Assembly: GCF_000429045.1 (NCBI RefSeq)
Contig: NZ_AUBC01000019.1
Coordinates: 55,805 to 119,804, forward strand
Source: Salinarimonas rosea DSM 21201
Lineage (GTDB): Bacteria > Pseudomonadota > Alphaproteobacteria > Rhizobiales > Beijerinckiaceae
Direction: 5' to 3'
DNA: 64,000 nt
How positions within the stretch are numbered: the first letter of the stretch is position 1; each line of letters begins with the position of its first letter. Shown here in pieces: positions 1 through 7,349 of this stretch. Below the pieces are notes generated by a model. The model did not search any database, was not told the origin of the DNA, and saw nothing but the letters and a program-made list of their open reading frames with translations. The translations under genes and the position numbers were made by a program.

Positions 1-2
1 AG

Positions 3-506
3 GCCCCGCCGTCGGGCGGCGGCGGCTTCTTCGGGTTCGGCAAGCCCAAGGGCGTCGATCTCGACCTCGGCTGCCTGTTCGAGCTCGCCGACGGCCGCAA
101 GGGCGCCGTGCAGGCGCTGGGCGACTCGTTCGGCTATTTCGACGGGCCGCCCTACGTCCAGCTGTCGGCGGACGACCGCACCGGCCAGAGCGCCGACGGC
201 GAGTGGCTGCGCATCAACGGCCGGCACTGGGACGAGATCCGCCGCGTGCTGGTCTACGCCTTCATCTACGAGGGCGCGCCGAACTGGGCGGCGACGGACG
301 GCGTGGTGACCGTCTACGCGCCGGACCAGCCGCCGGTGGAGGTGCGTCTCGACGAGACCTCCAACATGGGCATGTGCGCCGTGACGCTCGTCGAGAACGT
401 CGGCGGGCAGATGCGGGTGTCGCGCGAGATCAAGTATTTCCAGAACCACAAGCCGATGGACGAGGCCTACGGCTGGGGCATGCGCTGGACCCGCGGCTCC
501 AAGTAG
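3..506 (+). CDS. TerA-like tellurium resistance protein (5' partial)
   Basis: The frame is open from the window edge, so the start lies upstream. The visible 167 residues match my memory of the C-terminal TerD-like domain of TerA: a VDLDLGCLFEL opening strand, then the ELADGRKGAVQALG, DDRTG and VLVYAFIYEG segments, and an end near WGMRWTRGSK. TerA belongs to the Ca2+-binding TerD superfamily, linked to tellurite and other envelope stress; the mechanism is unsettled. A glycine run (about residues 4-8 of the visible part) probably links an upstream domain. terB follows 116 bases downstream on the same strand, supporting a ter operon. The family call is firm; TerA rather than another TerD paralogue is likely. 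Confidence 0.85.
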   Translation, partial: APPSGGGGFFGFGKPKGVDLDLGCLFELADGRKGAVQALGDSFGYFDGPPYVQLSADDRTGQSADGEWLRINGRHWDEIRRVLVYAFIYEGAPNWAATDGVVTVYAPDQPPVEVRLDETSNMGMCAVTLVENVGGQMRVSREIKYFQNHKPMDEAYGWGMRWTRGSK

Positions 507-622
507 ACCCCGGCAGGGGCACGGAGCCGACCGGCAGAACGGAGCGCGCCCGGCGCGCCTCGCCCCGCCGCACCGTGCGCCGCACGGGGCGGCCCATTCA
601 CGAAGAGGGAAGGACCAGGACC

Positions 623-1075
623 ATGGTGCTCGACTGGCTCAAGACGAACGTGACGAAGGCCCGCGAGGCGCTGCAGACCGAGGTCGGCCGCTTCAAGAAC
701 CGCGAGTTCATGGAGGCGGTGGTGGCCGGCTGCGCCCTCGTCGCCGCCGCCGACGGGGACATCTCCTCGTCCGAGAAGCAGAAGATGATGAAGTACATCG
801 AGAACTCGGACGAGCTGAAGGTCTTCAAGCTCGAGGAGGTGATCGCCTTCTTCAAGAAGATCACCGAGAAGTTCGAGTTCGATGCCGAGATCGGCCGGGC
901 CGAGGCGCTCAAGCACGTCGGCAAGCTGCGCGACAAGCCGGACGCGGCCCGCGTCATGGTGCGCGTGTGCATCGCCATCGGCGCCTCCGACGGCGACTTC
1001 GACGACAAGGAGAAGGCCGTCGTTCGCACGATCTGCCGCGAGCTCTCCCTCGACCCCGCCGATTTCGATCTCTGA
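623..1075 (+). CDS. terB: TerB family tellurite resistance protein
   Basis: A 150-residue cytoplasmic protein of the usual TerB length. Two similar acidic motifs, AADGDIS (about 42-48) and ASDGDFD (about 121-127), each followed by a KEK/EKQK helix, are the duplicated metal-binding signature of the all-helical TerB fold. The start is the ATG after an AAGGACCAGGA purine stretch; upstream codons in this frame read as low-complexity arginine-rich sequence and are not counted. TerB is thought to link TerD-family proteins to membrane partners. It lies between a TerA-like gene and a cation antiporter, with terD beyond, so a shared stress-response role is likely. Confidence 0.92.
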   Translation: MVLDWLKTNVTKAREALQTEVGRFKNREFMEAVVAGCALVAAADGDISSSEKQKMMKYIENSDELKVFKLEEVIAFFKKITEKFEFDAEIGRAEALKHVGKLRDKPDAARVMVRVCIAIGASDGDFDDKEKAVVRTICRELSLDPADFDL

Positions 1076-1189
1076 TCCGGCACGCGCGGGCAACGCTCCC
1101 GTCGTCCCCGGCGCGCGCCGGGGACGACGGGTCGTGGCCTTCCCCTGCCCTCTCCCCAATCGTACCACCTTCGGAGCCCCGCGTACCCC

Positions 1190-2173
1190 ATGAACGAGCT
1201 CGGCGACTACCAACTGACCGTCCTGGCCTTCGGTGCCATTGCGTTCGGTCTCTTCCTCCTGATCAAGGGAGGCGACTGGACGGTCGATGCCGCCGCCTTC
1301 ATCGCGGAGCGCGCGGGGCTCTCGAAGCTCTTCATCGGGGCGACGATCGTCGCCTTCGGCACCTCGGCGCCCGAGCTGTTCACCTCGGTGAACGCCAACC
1401 TGACGGGCTTCCCGGGCATCTCGCTCGGCAACATCGTCGGGTCGAACATCGCCAACATCCTGCTCATCATCGGCGCCACGGCCGTGGTCTTCACGCTCCA
1501 GGGCAAGCCGCGGGAGCTGTTCCGCGACATGGCGATGATGCTCGTCGCCACCGTCATCCTCGTCGCGCTGATGCTCTACGGCATCGTGCCGCGCTGGGCG
1601 GGCTTCGGCATGTTCGCGCTGCTCGCCGCCTTCATCGCCTACCAGTACTGGAAGGACACGGGCATCGCGGACGACGACGTCCACGACGAGGACGCCGACG
1701 AGAAGGGCATCGACACGCCGCTCAAGGGGCTCGGCTTCCTGCTCGCGGGCCTCGCCGCGCTGGTGGTCGGCTCCGAGATGCTGGTGCAGGGGGCGGTGGC
1801 CGCCGGCAACGCGCTCGGCGTGCCCGAGGCGGTGATCGGCCTGACGGTGATCGCCGTCGGCACCTCTCTGCCGGAGCTCTCGACCTGCCTGGCCGCGGCC
1901 CTGAAGCGCCAGACCAACATGATCATCGGCAACATCGTCGGCTCTAACCTGTTCAACATCCTCTCGATCGTCGGCATCACGGCGATGATCAAGCCGCTCG
2001 TCGTCGACGCGACGCTGGTGGACATCGACATGTGGGTGATGGCCGGCGCGACGGCCGCCTTCGCGGCCTGGATGCTCACGGTCTCGCGCATCGGGCGCGG
2101 CATGGGCATCGCGATGCTCGCAGCCTATGCGGGCTTCATTCTCTTCGCCTATCAGGACCTGCTTTTCGCCTGA
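1190..2173 (+). CDS. CaCA-family calcium/sodium (cation) antiporter
   Basis: A 327-residue inner-membrane protein with about 10 hydrophobic segments and the two inverted alpha-repeats of the CaCA superfamily (YrbG type). Repeat 1 has GTSAPE (57-62) and GNIVGSN (80-86); repeat 2 has GTSLPE (224-229) and GNIVGSN (247-253). An acidic cytoplasmic loop (about 160-173, [11 protein letters not shown]) separates the halves. It should exchange Ca2+ or another cation against Na+ or H+. It lies between terB and terD on the same strand, in the position where many ter loci carry the membrane protein TerC. The ion specificity cannot be read from sequence. Confidence 0.9.
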   Translation: MNELGDYQLTVLAFGAIAFGLFLLIKGGDWTVDAAAFIAERAGLSKLFIGATIVAFGTSAPELFTSVNANLTGFPGISLGNIVGSNIANILLIIGATAVVFTLQGKPRELFRDMAMMLVATVILVALMLYGIVPRWAGFGMFALLAAFIAYQYWKDTGIADDDVHDEDADEKGIDTPLKGLGFLLAGLAALVVGSEMLVQGAVAAGNALGVPEAVIGLTVIAVGTSLPELSTCLAAALKRQTNMIIGNIVGSNLFNILSIVGITAMIKPLVVDATLVDIDMWVMAGATAAFAAWMLTVSRIGRGMGIAMLAAYAGFILFAYQDLLFA

Positions 2174-2235
2174 CGGGCATGCGACTTCACGAGGCGGCCG
2201 GCGGATCGCCGGCCGCGCAACAAGAGGAGACGATC

Positions 2236-2814
2236 ATGGGTGTTTCTCTCTCGAAGGGCGGCAACGTATCCCTTTCCAAGGAGGCTCCCGGCCTGACGAA
2301 CGTCATCGTCGGCCTCGGCTGGGATCCGCGTGCGACCGACGGCGCAGAGTTCGACCTCGACGCGAGCATCTTCCTGGTGAAGGACGACGGCAAGGTCCGC
2401 TCCGACCAGGATTTCATCTTCTACAACAACAAGATCGGCGGCGACGGCTCCGTCGAGCACACCGGCGACAACCGCTCCGGCGAGGGCGAGGGCGACGACG
2501 AGCAGGTCAAGGTCGACCTCTCCAAGCTCCCCGCCGAAGTCAAGAAGCTCGTCTTCTGCGTCACGATCCACGAGGGCGAGAGCCGCAAGCAGAGCTTCGG
2601 CCAGGTCTCGAACGCCTTCATCCGCGTGATGAACGCCGCCGGCGGCGCCGAGATCGCCCGCTACGACCTCTCGGAGGACGCCTCCGTCGAGACGGCGATG
2701 ATCTTCGGCGAGGTCTACCGCCACGGTGACGAGTGGAAGTTCAAGGCCGTCGGCCAGGGCTTCGCCGGCGGGCTGGGCCCGCTCGCCAAGCACCACGGCG
2801 TCAACGTGGGCTGA
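2236..2814 (+). CDS. terD: TerD family tellurium resistance protein
   Basis: A 192-residue protein, the standard TerD length. It opens [20 protein letters not shown] and contains the Ca2+-site motif EFDLDAS (about 36-42), the [20 protein letters not shown] loop and a TYGEVYRH-like C-terminal segment (FGEVYRH). The start is the ATG after AAGAGGAGACGATC, a good ribosome site. TerD forms calcium-binding beta-sandwich scaffolds in the cytoplasm and is associated with resistance to tellurite, colicins and phage. It ends the ter block at a hairpin shared with the convergent peptidase gene. Confidence 0.95.
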   Translation: MGVSLSKGGNVSLSKEAPGLTNVIVGLGWDPRATDGAEFDLDASIFLVKDDGKVRSDQDFIFYNNKIGGDGSVEHTGDNRSGEGEGDDEQVKVDLSKLPAEVKKLVFCVTIHEGESRKQSFGQVSNAFIRVMNAAGGAEIARYDLSEDASVETAMIFGEVYRHGDEWKFKAVGQGFAGGLGPLAKHHGVNVG

Positions 2815-2845
2815 GCCCCCTCCCCGCGTATCGACGCGATCCGAG

Positions 2846-2876
2846 AAGGCCCGTCGCGCCACGCGCGGCGGGCCTT
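2846..2876. terminator. Shared bidirectional hairpin terminator
   Basis: A 14-bp stem (2846-2859 against 2863-2876, one G-T wobble) with a CAC loop lies between convergent terD and the C40 peptidase gene. The stem begins AAGGCC and ends GGCCTT, giving a short T run on either strand, so it could stop transcription both ways. Confidence 0.65.
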
Positions 2877-2882
2877 CGCGCG

Positions 2883-3731
2883 TCAGGGGAGCCGCACGAT
2901 CCGCGTCACCGGGCCGAAGCTCTTCTCCAGGATGCGGGCGCGGGCCTGCGCCAGCGGCTCGCTCGCGACCGCCATGTGCCAGCCGTTGGCGTGGAGCAGG
3001 GTCGCCTCGTCGCGCATGATGCCAACGTGGCCCTTCCAGAAGACGAGGTCGCCGCGGCGGAGCGGCGCGCCTTCGGGCACGGCCTCGCCGAGCGCCGCCT
3101 CCTGCATGTCCGTGTCGCGCGGGCAGGCGCGCCCGGCGGCATGGAGCGCCGCGCGCACCAGGCCCGAGCAGTCGAGCCCCAGGCTCGAGACGCCGCCCCA
3201 GAGATAGGGCGTGTGCAGGAAGCGCTCCGCCACGGCCACGAAGTCGGCCTCGGGCGCCGCGTCGCGGGCGGCGAGGTGGGGCATGTGGAGCCAGCCGGCG
3301 CCCGGCGCGTGGGCGAAGTCGCCGCGGGTCTCGACGATCGCCACCTCGGCGCCGAGGCTCAGCCAGCCTGCGATCGGCAGCTTCATCGACGGGCCGGGAT
3401 AGAGGAAGGTGCGCAGCGCCGCCACGCGGTGCGTGGGGGCGGGCTCCGCCTCGCCCAGCGCATCCGCGGAGAGCCAGCCGACATAGCCGTCTCGCGCGAG
3501 GCGGACGAAGGCGAAGCCTTCCTCGTCGACGTCGAGCACGTCCACCGCCTCGCCCATCAGCGCCTGCGTGTCGATGCCCGCGTCGAGCCGCGGCTGCGGC
3601 CGCAGGTCGACGAGCGGCGCGCGCACGCGCTTGGGGGTCGGCGCGGCGTAGCGCGCGGCCGGGACGATGCCCTCGAGGGCGGCGTCGGCGAGGTCCGGGC
3701 GGGCGAGGGTGAGGCGGCGGTCGGGGGTCAT
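2883..3731 (-). CDS. NlpC/P60 (C40) family cell-wall peptidase with SH3-like domains
   Basis: A 282-residue protein. The C-terminal domain (about 160-280) is NlpC/P60: catalytic Cys188 in LDCSGLV, His235 in KGHVGIM and a third polar residue around His247 (LLHANG). The N-terminal half (about 55-155) looks like bacterial SH3 modules, as in Rhizobiales C40 peptidases of this length. The enzyme cleaves peptide stems of peptidoglycan (gamma-D-Glu-diamino acid bond). No signal peptide is visible; the start is the ATG after a weak upstream purine stretch. It is convergent with terD and lies downstream of an ABC transporter ATPase on the same strand, separated from it by a palindromic repeat. Confidence 0.9.
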   Translation of the reverse strand: MTPDRRLTLARPDLADAALEGIVPAARYAAPTPKRVRAPLVDLRPQPRLDAGIDTQALMGEAVDVLDVDEEGFAFVRLARDGYVGWLSADALGEAEPAPTHRVAALRTFLYPGPSMKLPIAGWLSLGAEVAIVETRGDFAHAPGAGWLHMPHLAARDAAPEADFVAVAERFLHTPYLWGGVSSLGLDCSGLVRAALHAAGRACPRDTDMQEAALGEAVPEGAPLRRGDLVFWKGHVGIMRDEATLLHANGWHMAVASEPLAQARARILEKSFGPVTRIVRLP

Positions 3732-3760
3732 GCGCTGTCCGGGAGATGCGGGTCGAATGT

Positions 3761-3919
3761 CCTTCCCTGTAGGGGAAGGTGGATCGGCGCGCAGCGCCGA
3801 GACGGATGGGGCACGCTGCGAGGCGTGTACGGCGCAGCCGAAGCGACGCGCATCGACGGCAGGCGACGGACCCCGGCCCTAGCCGGCTGCGCCGGCATTC
3901 CCCTCCCCTACGGGGAGGG
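3761..3919. repeat. Intergenic palindromic (REP/RPE-like) element
   Basis: The gap between the peptidase and ATPase genes is bounded by two similar hairpins: 3761-3779 (CCTTCCC...GGGAAGG, 7-bp stem) and 3901-3919 (CCCTCCCC TAC GGGGAGGG, 8-bp stem). A GC-rich core between them has the words GGATCGGCGCGCAGCGCCGA and GACGGATGGGG, which I associate with repeats dispersed in Rhizobiales genomes. Its multi-copy status cannot be shown from one copy. Confidence 0.5.
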
Positions 3920-3924
3920 ACGCG

Positions 3925-5451
3925 TCAGGCGGCGACGCCCGCCATCAGCAGGCCGAGCTCCCCTTCGTTCGTCTCCTCGGGCCGCCGCTCGCCGGTGATG
4001 ATGCCGCCGCACATGGCCAGGATGCGGTCGGAAAGGCTCATGATCTCGTCGAGCTCGACCGAGACGAGCAGGATCGCAACGCCCTCGTCGCGCAGCGCGA
4101 TCAGGCGCTTGTGGATGAACTCGATGGCGCCGATGTCGACGCCGCGCGTCGGCTGGCCGACGAGCAGGACCTTGGGGCCGCGCTCGATCTCGCGGGCGAG
4201 GACGAGCTTCTGCTGGTTGCCGCCGGAGAAGCTCGCGGTCCTGAGCCGCGGCGCCGGCGGACGCACGTCGTAGAGCTCCATCTTGCGCTGCGCGTCGGCG
4301 ATCATCCGCCCCTGGCTCAGCATCGGCCCGGTGCCGTAGGCGGGGTCGTCCGTGAAGCCCAGCGCCGCGCTCTCCCAGGCCTCGAAGGACGGCACGAGGC
4401 CCATGCGGATGCGGTCCTCCGGCACGTGGAGGAGGCCCATCTGCCGCAGGCGGTGCGGGTCGCGCTCCCCGGCCTCGAGCACGCGCCCGCGCACCGCGAT
4501 CGTGCCGGCAGCGATCGGCCGCATGCCTGCGATCGCCTCGAGCAGCTCGCTCTGGCCGTTGCCGGCGACGCCGGCGATGCCGACGATCTCGCCGGCTCGC
4601 ACGTCGAAGGAGACATCGATCACGCGCATGACGCCGAGCGTGTCGGCGACCGAGAGGTTGCGCACCGACAGCATCGGCTCGCCGGGATGATGCGCGCCCT
4701 TCTCGACGTGGAGGAGCACGTGGCGGCCGACCATCAGGTCCGCGAGCTGCGCCGGCGAGGTCTCGGCGGTGCGGACCGTCGCCACCATCTCGCCCCGGCG
4801 CATCACCGAGACGCTGTCGGTCGCGGCCATGATCTCGTGCAGCTTGTGCGTGATCAGCACGATCGTGACGCCGCGGGACTTCAGCGTCCGCAGCAGCTCG
4901 AACAGGCCCTGCGCCTCGTGCGGGGTGAGCACGGCGGTCGGCTCGTCGAGGATCAGGATCTCGGCGCCCCGGTAGAGCGCCTTGATGATCTCGACGCGCT
5001 GCTGGAGACCCACGGAGAGGTCCCCCACCAGCGCGTCGGGATCGATGGTCAGCCCGTAGTCGGCGTCGAAGCGTGCGAGCTCCTTGCGCACCTTCGCCTC
5101 GCCGCCCGCGAGCAGCTGCCCGCCCTCCGCGCCGAGCATGACGTTCTCGACGACGGTGAGCGTGTCCACGAGCATGAAATGCTGGTGGACCATGCCGATG
5201 CCCGCCGCGATCGCGTCCGCCGAGGAGCGGATGCGCAGCCGCTGCCCCTTGACCCTGACCTCCCCCGTATCGGCCTCGTAGAAGCCGTAGAGGATCGACA
5301 TCAGGGTGGACTTGCCGGCACCGTTCTCGCCCACGATTCCGTGGATCGTGCCGGCCTCGACCCGGAGGTTCACGTCCTTGTTGGCGTGGACCGGGCCGAA
5401 GCTCTTGTTGACGCCGACGAGCTCGATGGCGGGGGGCGACGCGGAGGACAT
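3925..5451 (-). CDS. BMP/nucleoside-type ABC importer, duplicated ATP-binding subunit
   Basis: A 508-residue protein with two ABC domains, as in the sugar/nucleoside importer ATPases (RbsA, NupO/YufO). Domain 1 has Walker A GENGAGKST (41-49), signature LSVGLQQR and Walker B ILILDEPTA. Domain 2 has the lysine-less GVAGNGQSE, signature FSGGNQQK and VGQPTRGVD, all normal for the second domain of this family. It would power uptake of the ligand bound by the BMP protein encoded just upstream on the same strand (37-bp gap). Permease genes, which usually follow, are absent: the next gene is the C40 peptidase. Confidence 0.93.
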   Translation of the reverse strand: MSSASPPAIELVGVNKSFGPVHANKDVNLRVEAGTIHGIVGENGAGKSTLMSILYGFYEADTGEVRVKGQRLRIRSSADAIAAGIGMVHQHFMLVDTLTVVENVMLGAEGGQLLAGGEAKVRKELARFDADYGLTIDPDALVGDLSVGLQQRVEIIKALYRGAEILILDEPTAVLTPHEAQGLFELLRTLKSRGVTIVLITHKLHEIMAATDSVSVMRRGEMVATVRTAETSPAQLADLMVGRHVLLHVEKGAHHPGEPMLSVRNLSVADTLGVMRVIDVSFDVRAGEIVGIAGVAGNGQSELLEAIAGMRPIAAGTIAVRGRVLEAGERDPHRLRQMGLLHVPEDRIRMGLVPSFEAWESAALGFTDDPAYGTGPMLSQGRMIADAQRKMELYDVRPPAPRLRTASFSGGNQQKLVLAREIERGPKVLLVGQPTRGVDIGAIEFIHKRLIALRDEGVAILLVSVELDEIMSLSDRILAMCGGIITGERRPEETNEGELGLLMAGVAA

Positions 5452-5488
5452 GGACGGGCTGGCCCTTACGCTCGTGCGTGCGTGACGA

Positions 5489-6505
5489 TCACATCGACAC
5501 GGCGGGGCAGGACGAGTCCGTCATGTAGTCGTGCACATCGATCTCGCCGGCGATGATCTGCCGCTCCGCCTCGGCGACCGCGTCCTTCATCTCTTGCGTG
5601 ATCAGGTTCTCGTTGTTCTCGTCGAGCGCCCAGCCGACGCCGCCCTCGGCGAGGCCCAGCACCTGCACGCCCGGCTCGAACTCGCCCGCCCGCGAGGCGG
5701 TGAAGAGCTGGTAGGTGGCGTTGTCGACGCGCTTGAGCATCGAGGTGAGCACCGAGCCCGGATGCAGCATGTTCTGGTTCGAATCGACGCCGATGCCGAG
5801 CTTGCCGGCGTCCGCCGCCGCGCGCAGCACGCCGATGCCGGTGCCACCGGCCGCATGGTAGATCACGTCCGCGCCCTGCTCGATCTGCGAGCGGGTGAGC
5901 TCGCCGCCGCGGACGGGATCGTTCCAGGCCGCGCCGGTCGTGCCGGTCATGTTGACCAGGACCTCGGCATCGGGCGCCACGGCCTTGACGCCCTGGGCGT
6001 AGCCGCAGGCGAACTTGCGGATGAGCGGGATGTCCATGCCGCCGACGAAGCCGACCGTGTCGGACTCCGAGGCCATCGCGGCGAGCATGCCGACGAGGTA
6101 GGAGCCCTCGTGCTCCTTGAAGACGTAGGAGGCGACGTTCGGCAGGTCGACGACGGAGTCGATGATCGCGAAGTCGGTCTCCGGGAACTCGGCGGCGACG
6201 CGCTCGAGCGCGGACTGCTGCGAGAAGCCCACCGCCAGGATCGGCTCGAAGCCCTGCTCGGCGAAGCGGCGCATGGCCTGCTCGCGCTGGGCGTCGTTCT
6301 GGGGCTCGAACTCGCGGAAGTCGATGCCGGTCTCCTCCTCGAAGCGCGTGGCCCCGTTGAAGACGCCCTCGTTGAACGAACGGTCGAACTTGCCGCCCAG
6401 GTCGTAGATGATGGCCGGGCGCACGTCCTCCTGCGCCGCGGCCGGGCCGAAGGCGGCGAGCGTGAGCGCGGTCGCGCCCAGGAGGGCGGTGATCGTCTTC
6501 TTCAT
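5489..6505 (-). CDS. BMP family ABC transporter substrate-binding protein
   Basis: A 338-residue periplasmic protein. The N-terminus (MKKTITALLGATALTLAAFG, then AAAQE) is a Sec signal peptide without a lipobox cysteine. The mature part has the BMP/PnrA features IIYDLGGKFDRSFNEGVFNG, GFSQQSALERVA and FVGGMDIPLIRKFACGYAQG. Family members bind purine nucleosides or related ligands; the ligand here is not determinable. The start is the ATG after AAGAGGGGTTCGCTC; the open frame extends far upstream but that part is arginine/proline-rich and lies in the gap containing the small RNA. It is the first gene of the pair with the ATPase. Confidence 0.93.
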   Translation of the reverse strand: MKKTITALLGATALTLAAFGPAAAQEDVRPAIIYDLGGKFDRSFNEGVFNGATRFEEETGIDFREFEPQNDAQREQAMRRFAEQGFEPILAVGFSQQSALERVAAEFPETDFAIIDSVVDLPNVASYVFKEHEGSYLVGMLAAMASESDTVGFVGGMDIPLIRKFACGYAQGVKAVAPDAEVLVNMTGTTGAAWNDPVRGGELTRSQIEQGADVIYHAAGGTGIGVLRAAADAGKLGIGVDSNQNMLHPGSVLTSMLKRVDNATYQLFTASRAGEFEPGVQVLGLAEGGVGWALDENNENLITQEMKDAVAEAERQIIAGEIDVHDYMTDSSCPAVSM

Positions 6506-6612
6506 GTGAGCGAACCCCTCTTGCGGAGCGGAGGCGATGCCCCCGTTGAGCGCCAAAGTGGCACGGGCTTTCGCGCACAGTAAAGCCCGTTCGCGTCGCA
6601 CCGCCGCGATAT

Positions 6613-6801
6613 TCACGGCCGACGCGTGGACCCGCCGCGTCGCACCGCGGCGGCGCGGAGGTGGACGTCCGCGAGCGCACGGCGCGCGGCCGCGATCCGT
6701 CGGTCGGCGAGCTCCCCCGAGAGCGCCCGTACGGCGGCGAGCGCCGACTCGATTCTGGCTGCCGCGTCCCCCTCCCGGTGCCTGCCCGACGTCTCCTGCA
6801 T
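6613..6801 (-). CDS. Possible small hypothetical protein
   Basis: A 62-residue frame starting MQETSGRHREGD after GGGGAG seven bases upstream, so translation is plausible. It is mostly predicted helix rich in Ala and Arg (ALAAVRALSGELADRRIAAA) with a basic tail. Codon third positions are GC-rich as in neighbours, but in such DNA that is weak evidence. No family recognised. It could equally be chance reading frame in the leader region of the BMP operon. Confidence 0.3.
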   Translation of the reverse strand: MQETSGRHREGDAAARIESALAAVRALSGELADRRIAAARRALADVHLRAAAVRRGGSTRRP

Positions 6802-6972
6802 CCGTCTGCTCCCCGCGCTCGCGCGCGCCACGTCCATGATGATTGCGCGGCGCGTCATCGCCGCCCTTTGCGGCAGGCTCGCGACCCGGATGCGGCGCGC
6901 CGGCGGCACTTCCCCTTCGGAAGCGCTTCACGAGGACGTGTAAAAATTGGGCAACCATGCTGTCCTTTTCAT

Positions 6973-7001
6973 CTTGGATTTTGCACTGCACGCGCCTATC
7001 T
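6973..7001 (+). promoter_or_regulatory. Sigma-70-type promoter of the small RNA
   Basis: CTTGGA (6973-6978) and CTATCT (6996-7001) are separated by exactly 17 bases. This closely matches the alphaproteobacterial housekeeping promoter (CTTGAC-N17-CTATAT). Predicted initiation is near 7008-7009. Confidence 0.7.
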
Positions 7002-7008
7002 TCCGATC

Positions 7009-7099
7009 GTGGACGATGCGATCCGTCGCCCGGCCACATGCCCTCCTTGGGCGTTTCCTCCCTAGACTTCAGGCCGCCGTACCCCGGCGGCTTTTTTTT
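7009..7099 (+). ncRNA. Probable alpha-r8 (MmgR-like) trans-acting small RNA
   Basis: A stand-alone transcription unit of about 90 nt: strong promoter immediately upstream, a 5' hairpin (CGCCC 7027-7031 with GGGCG 7049-7053), the unpaired motif TTTCCTCCCT (7054-7063), and a rho-independent terminator (GCCGCCG 7073-7079, CGGCGGC 7085-7091, then eight T, 7092-7099). From memory, the invariant single-stranded UUUCCUCCCU followed by a U-tailed GC hairpin is the hallmark of the alpha-r8 family (MmgR of Sinorhizobium, involved in carbon storage/PHB control). The motif is anti-Shine-Dalgarno-like and would pair with ribosome sites. Family assignment is by motif and architecture only. Confidence 0.72.
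7073..7099 (+). terminator. Rho-independent terminator of the small RNA
   Basis: Perfect 7-bp GC stem (7073-7079 with 7085-7091), TACCC loop, followed by eight consecutive T. It is the clearest intrinsic terminator in the window. Confidence 0.9.
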
Positions 7100-7349
7100 G
7101 CGTGGCGGCGCCACGAGGGGTCGAACAATCGCCACGTGCCGTCGCTCGGTTGCCGAGACGCGGACCGCGCCGGCGGACGGCGGCGCCTGCCGGACACGGC
7201 GGCGTGCGGCGGTCGGTCGCCGAGAGCGGGCGGTAAGCCGAGGGAGTGCGCGACCCCGGAGCGCGGGTTAACCGTGCTCGCGATTGAGCATTGCGGCCGC
7301 GGCCGGCAGATGGTGCATCTCACACGCTGGAACGGTGTGAGCGAGCGAG

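Larger units (their letters stand above)
6506..7349. other. 844-base region without an assured protein gene
   Basis: Between the divergent BMP gene and the membrane-protein gene at 7350. It holds a possible small minus-strand gene (6613-6801), an AT-rich promoter region around 6940-7001 and a probable small RNA with terminator (7009-7099). From 7100 to 7349 I see only GC-rich sequence plus the upstream region of the next gene, including GTGCATCTCACAC at 7312-7324. Confidence 0.6.

Noticed and set aside
467..1684. Long open frame on the minus strand opposite terB and the antiporter
   Set aside because: Low-complexity Asp/Arg/His composition and position antisense to genes with clear families; a GC-bias shadow. 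The same applies to other very long antisense frames at 21935-25297, 35679-38753, 38943-42155, 42513-44954 and 53798-57034.
4300..4700. Missing Walker A lysine in the second domain of the BMP ATPase
   Set aside because: GNGQ instead of GKS/T is normal in the second domain of RbsA/NupO-type ATPases, so it is not a defect.
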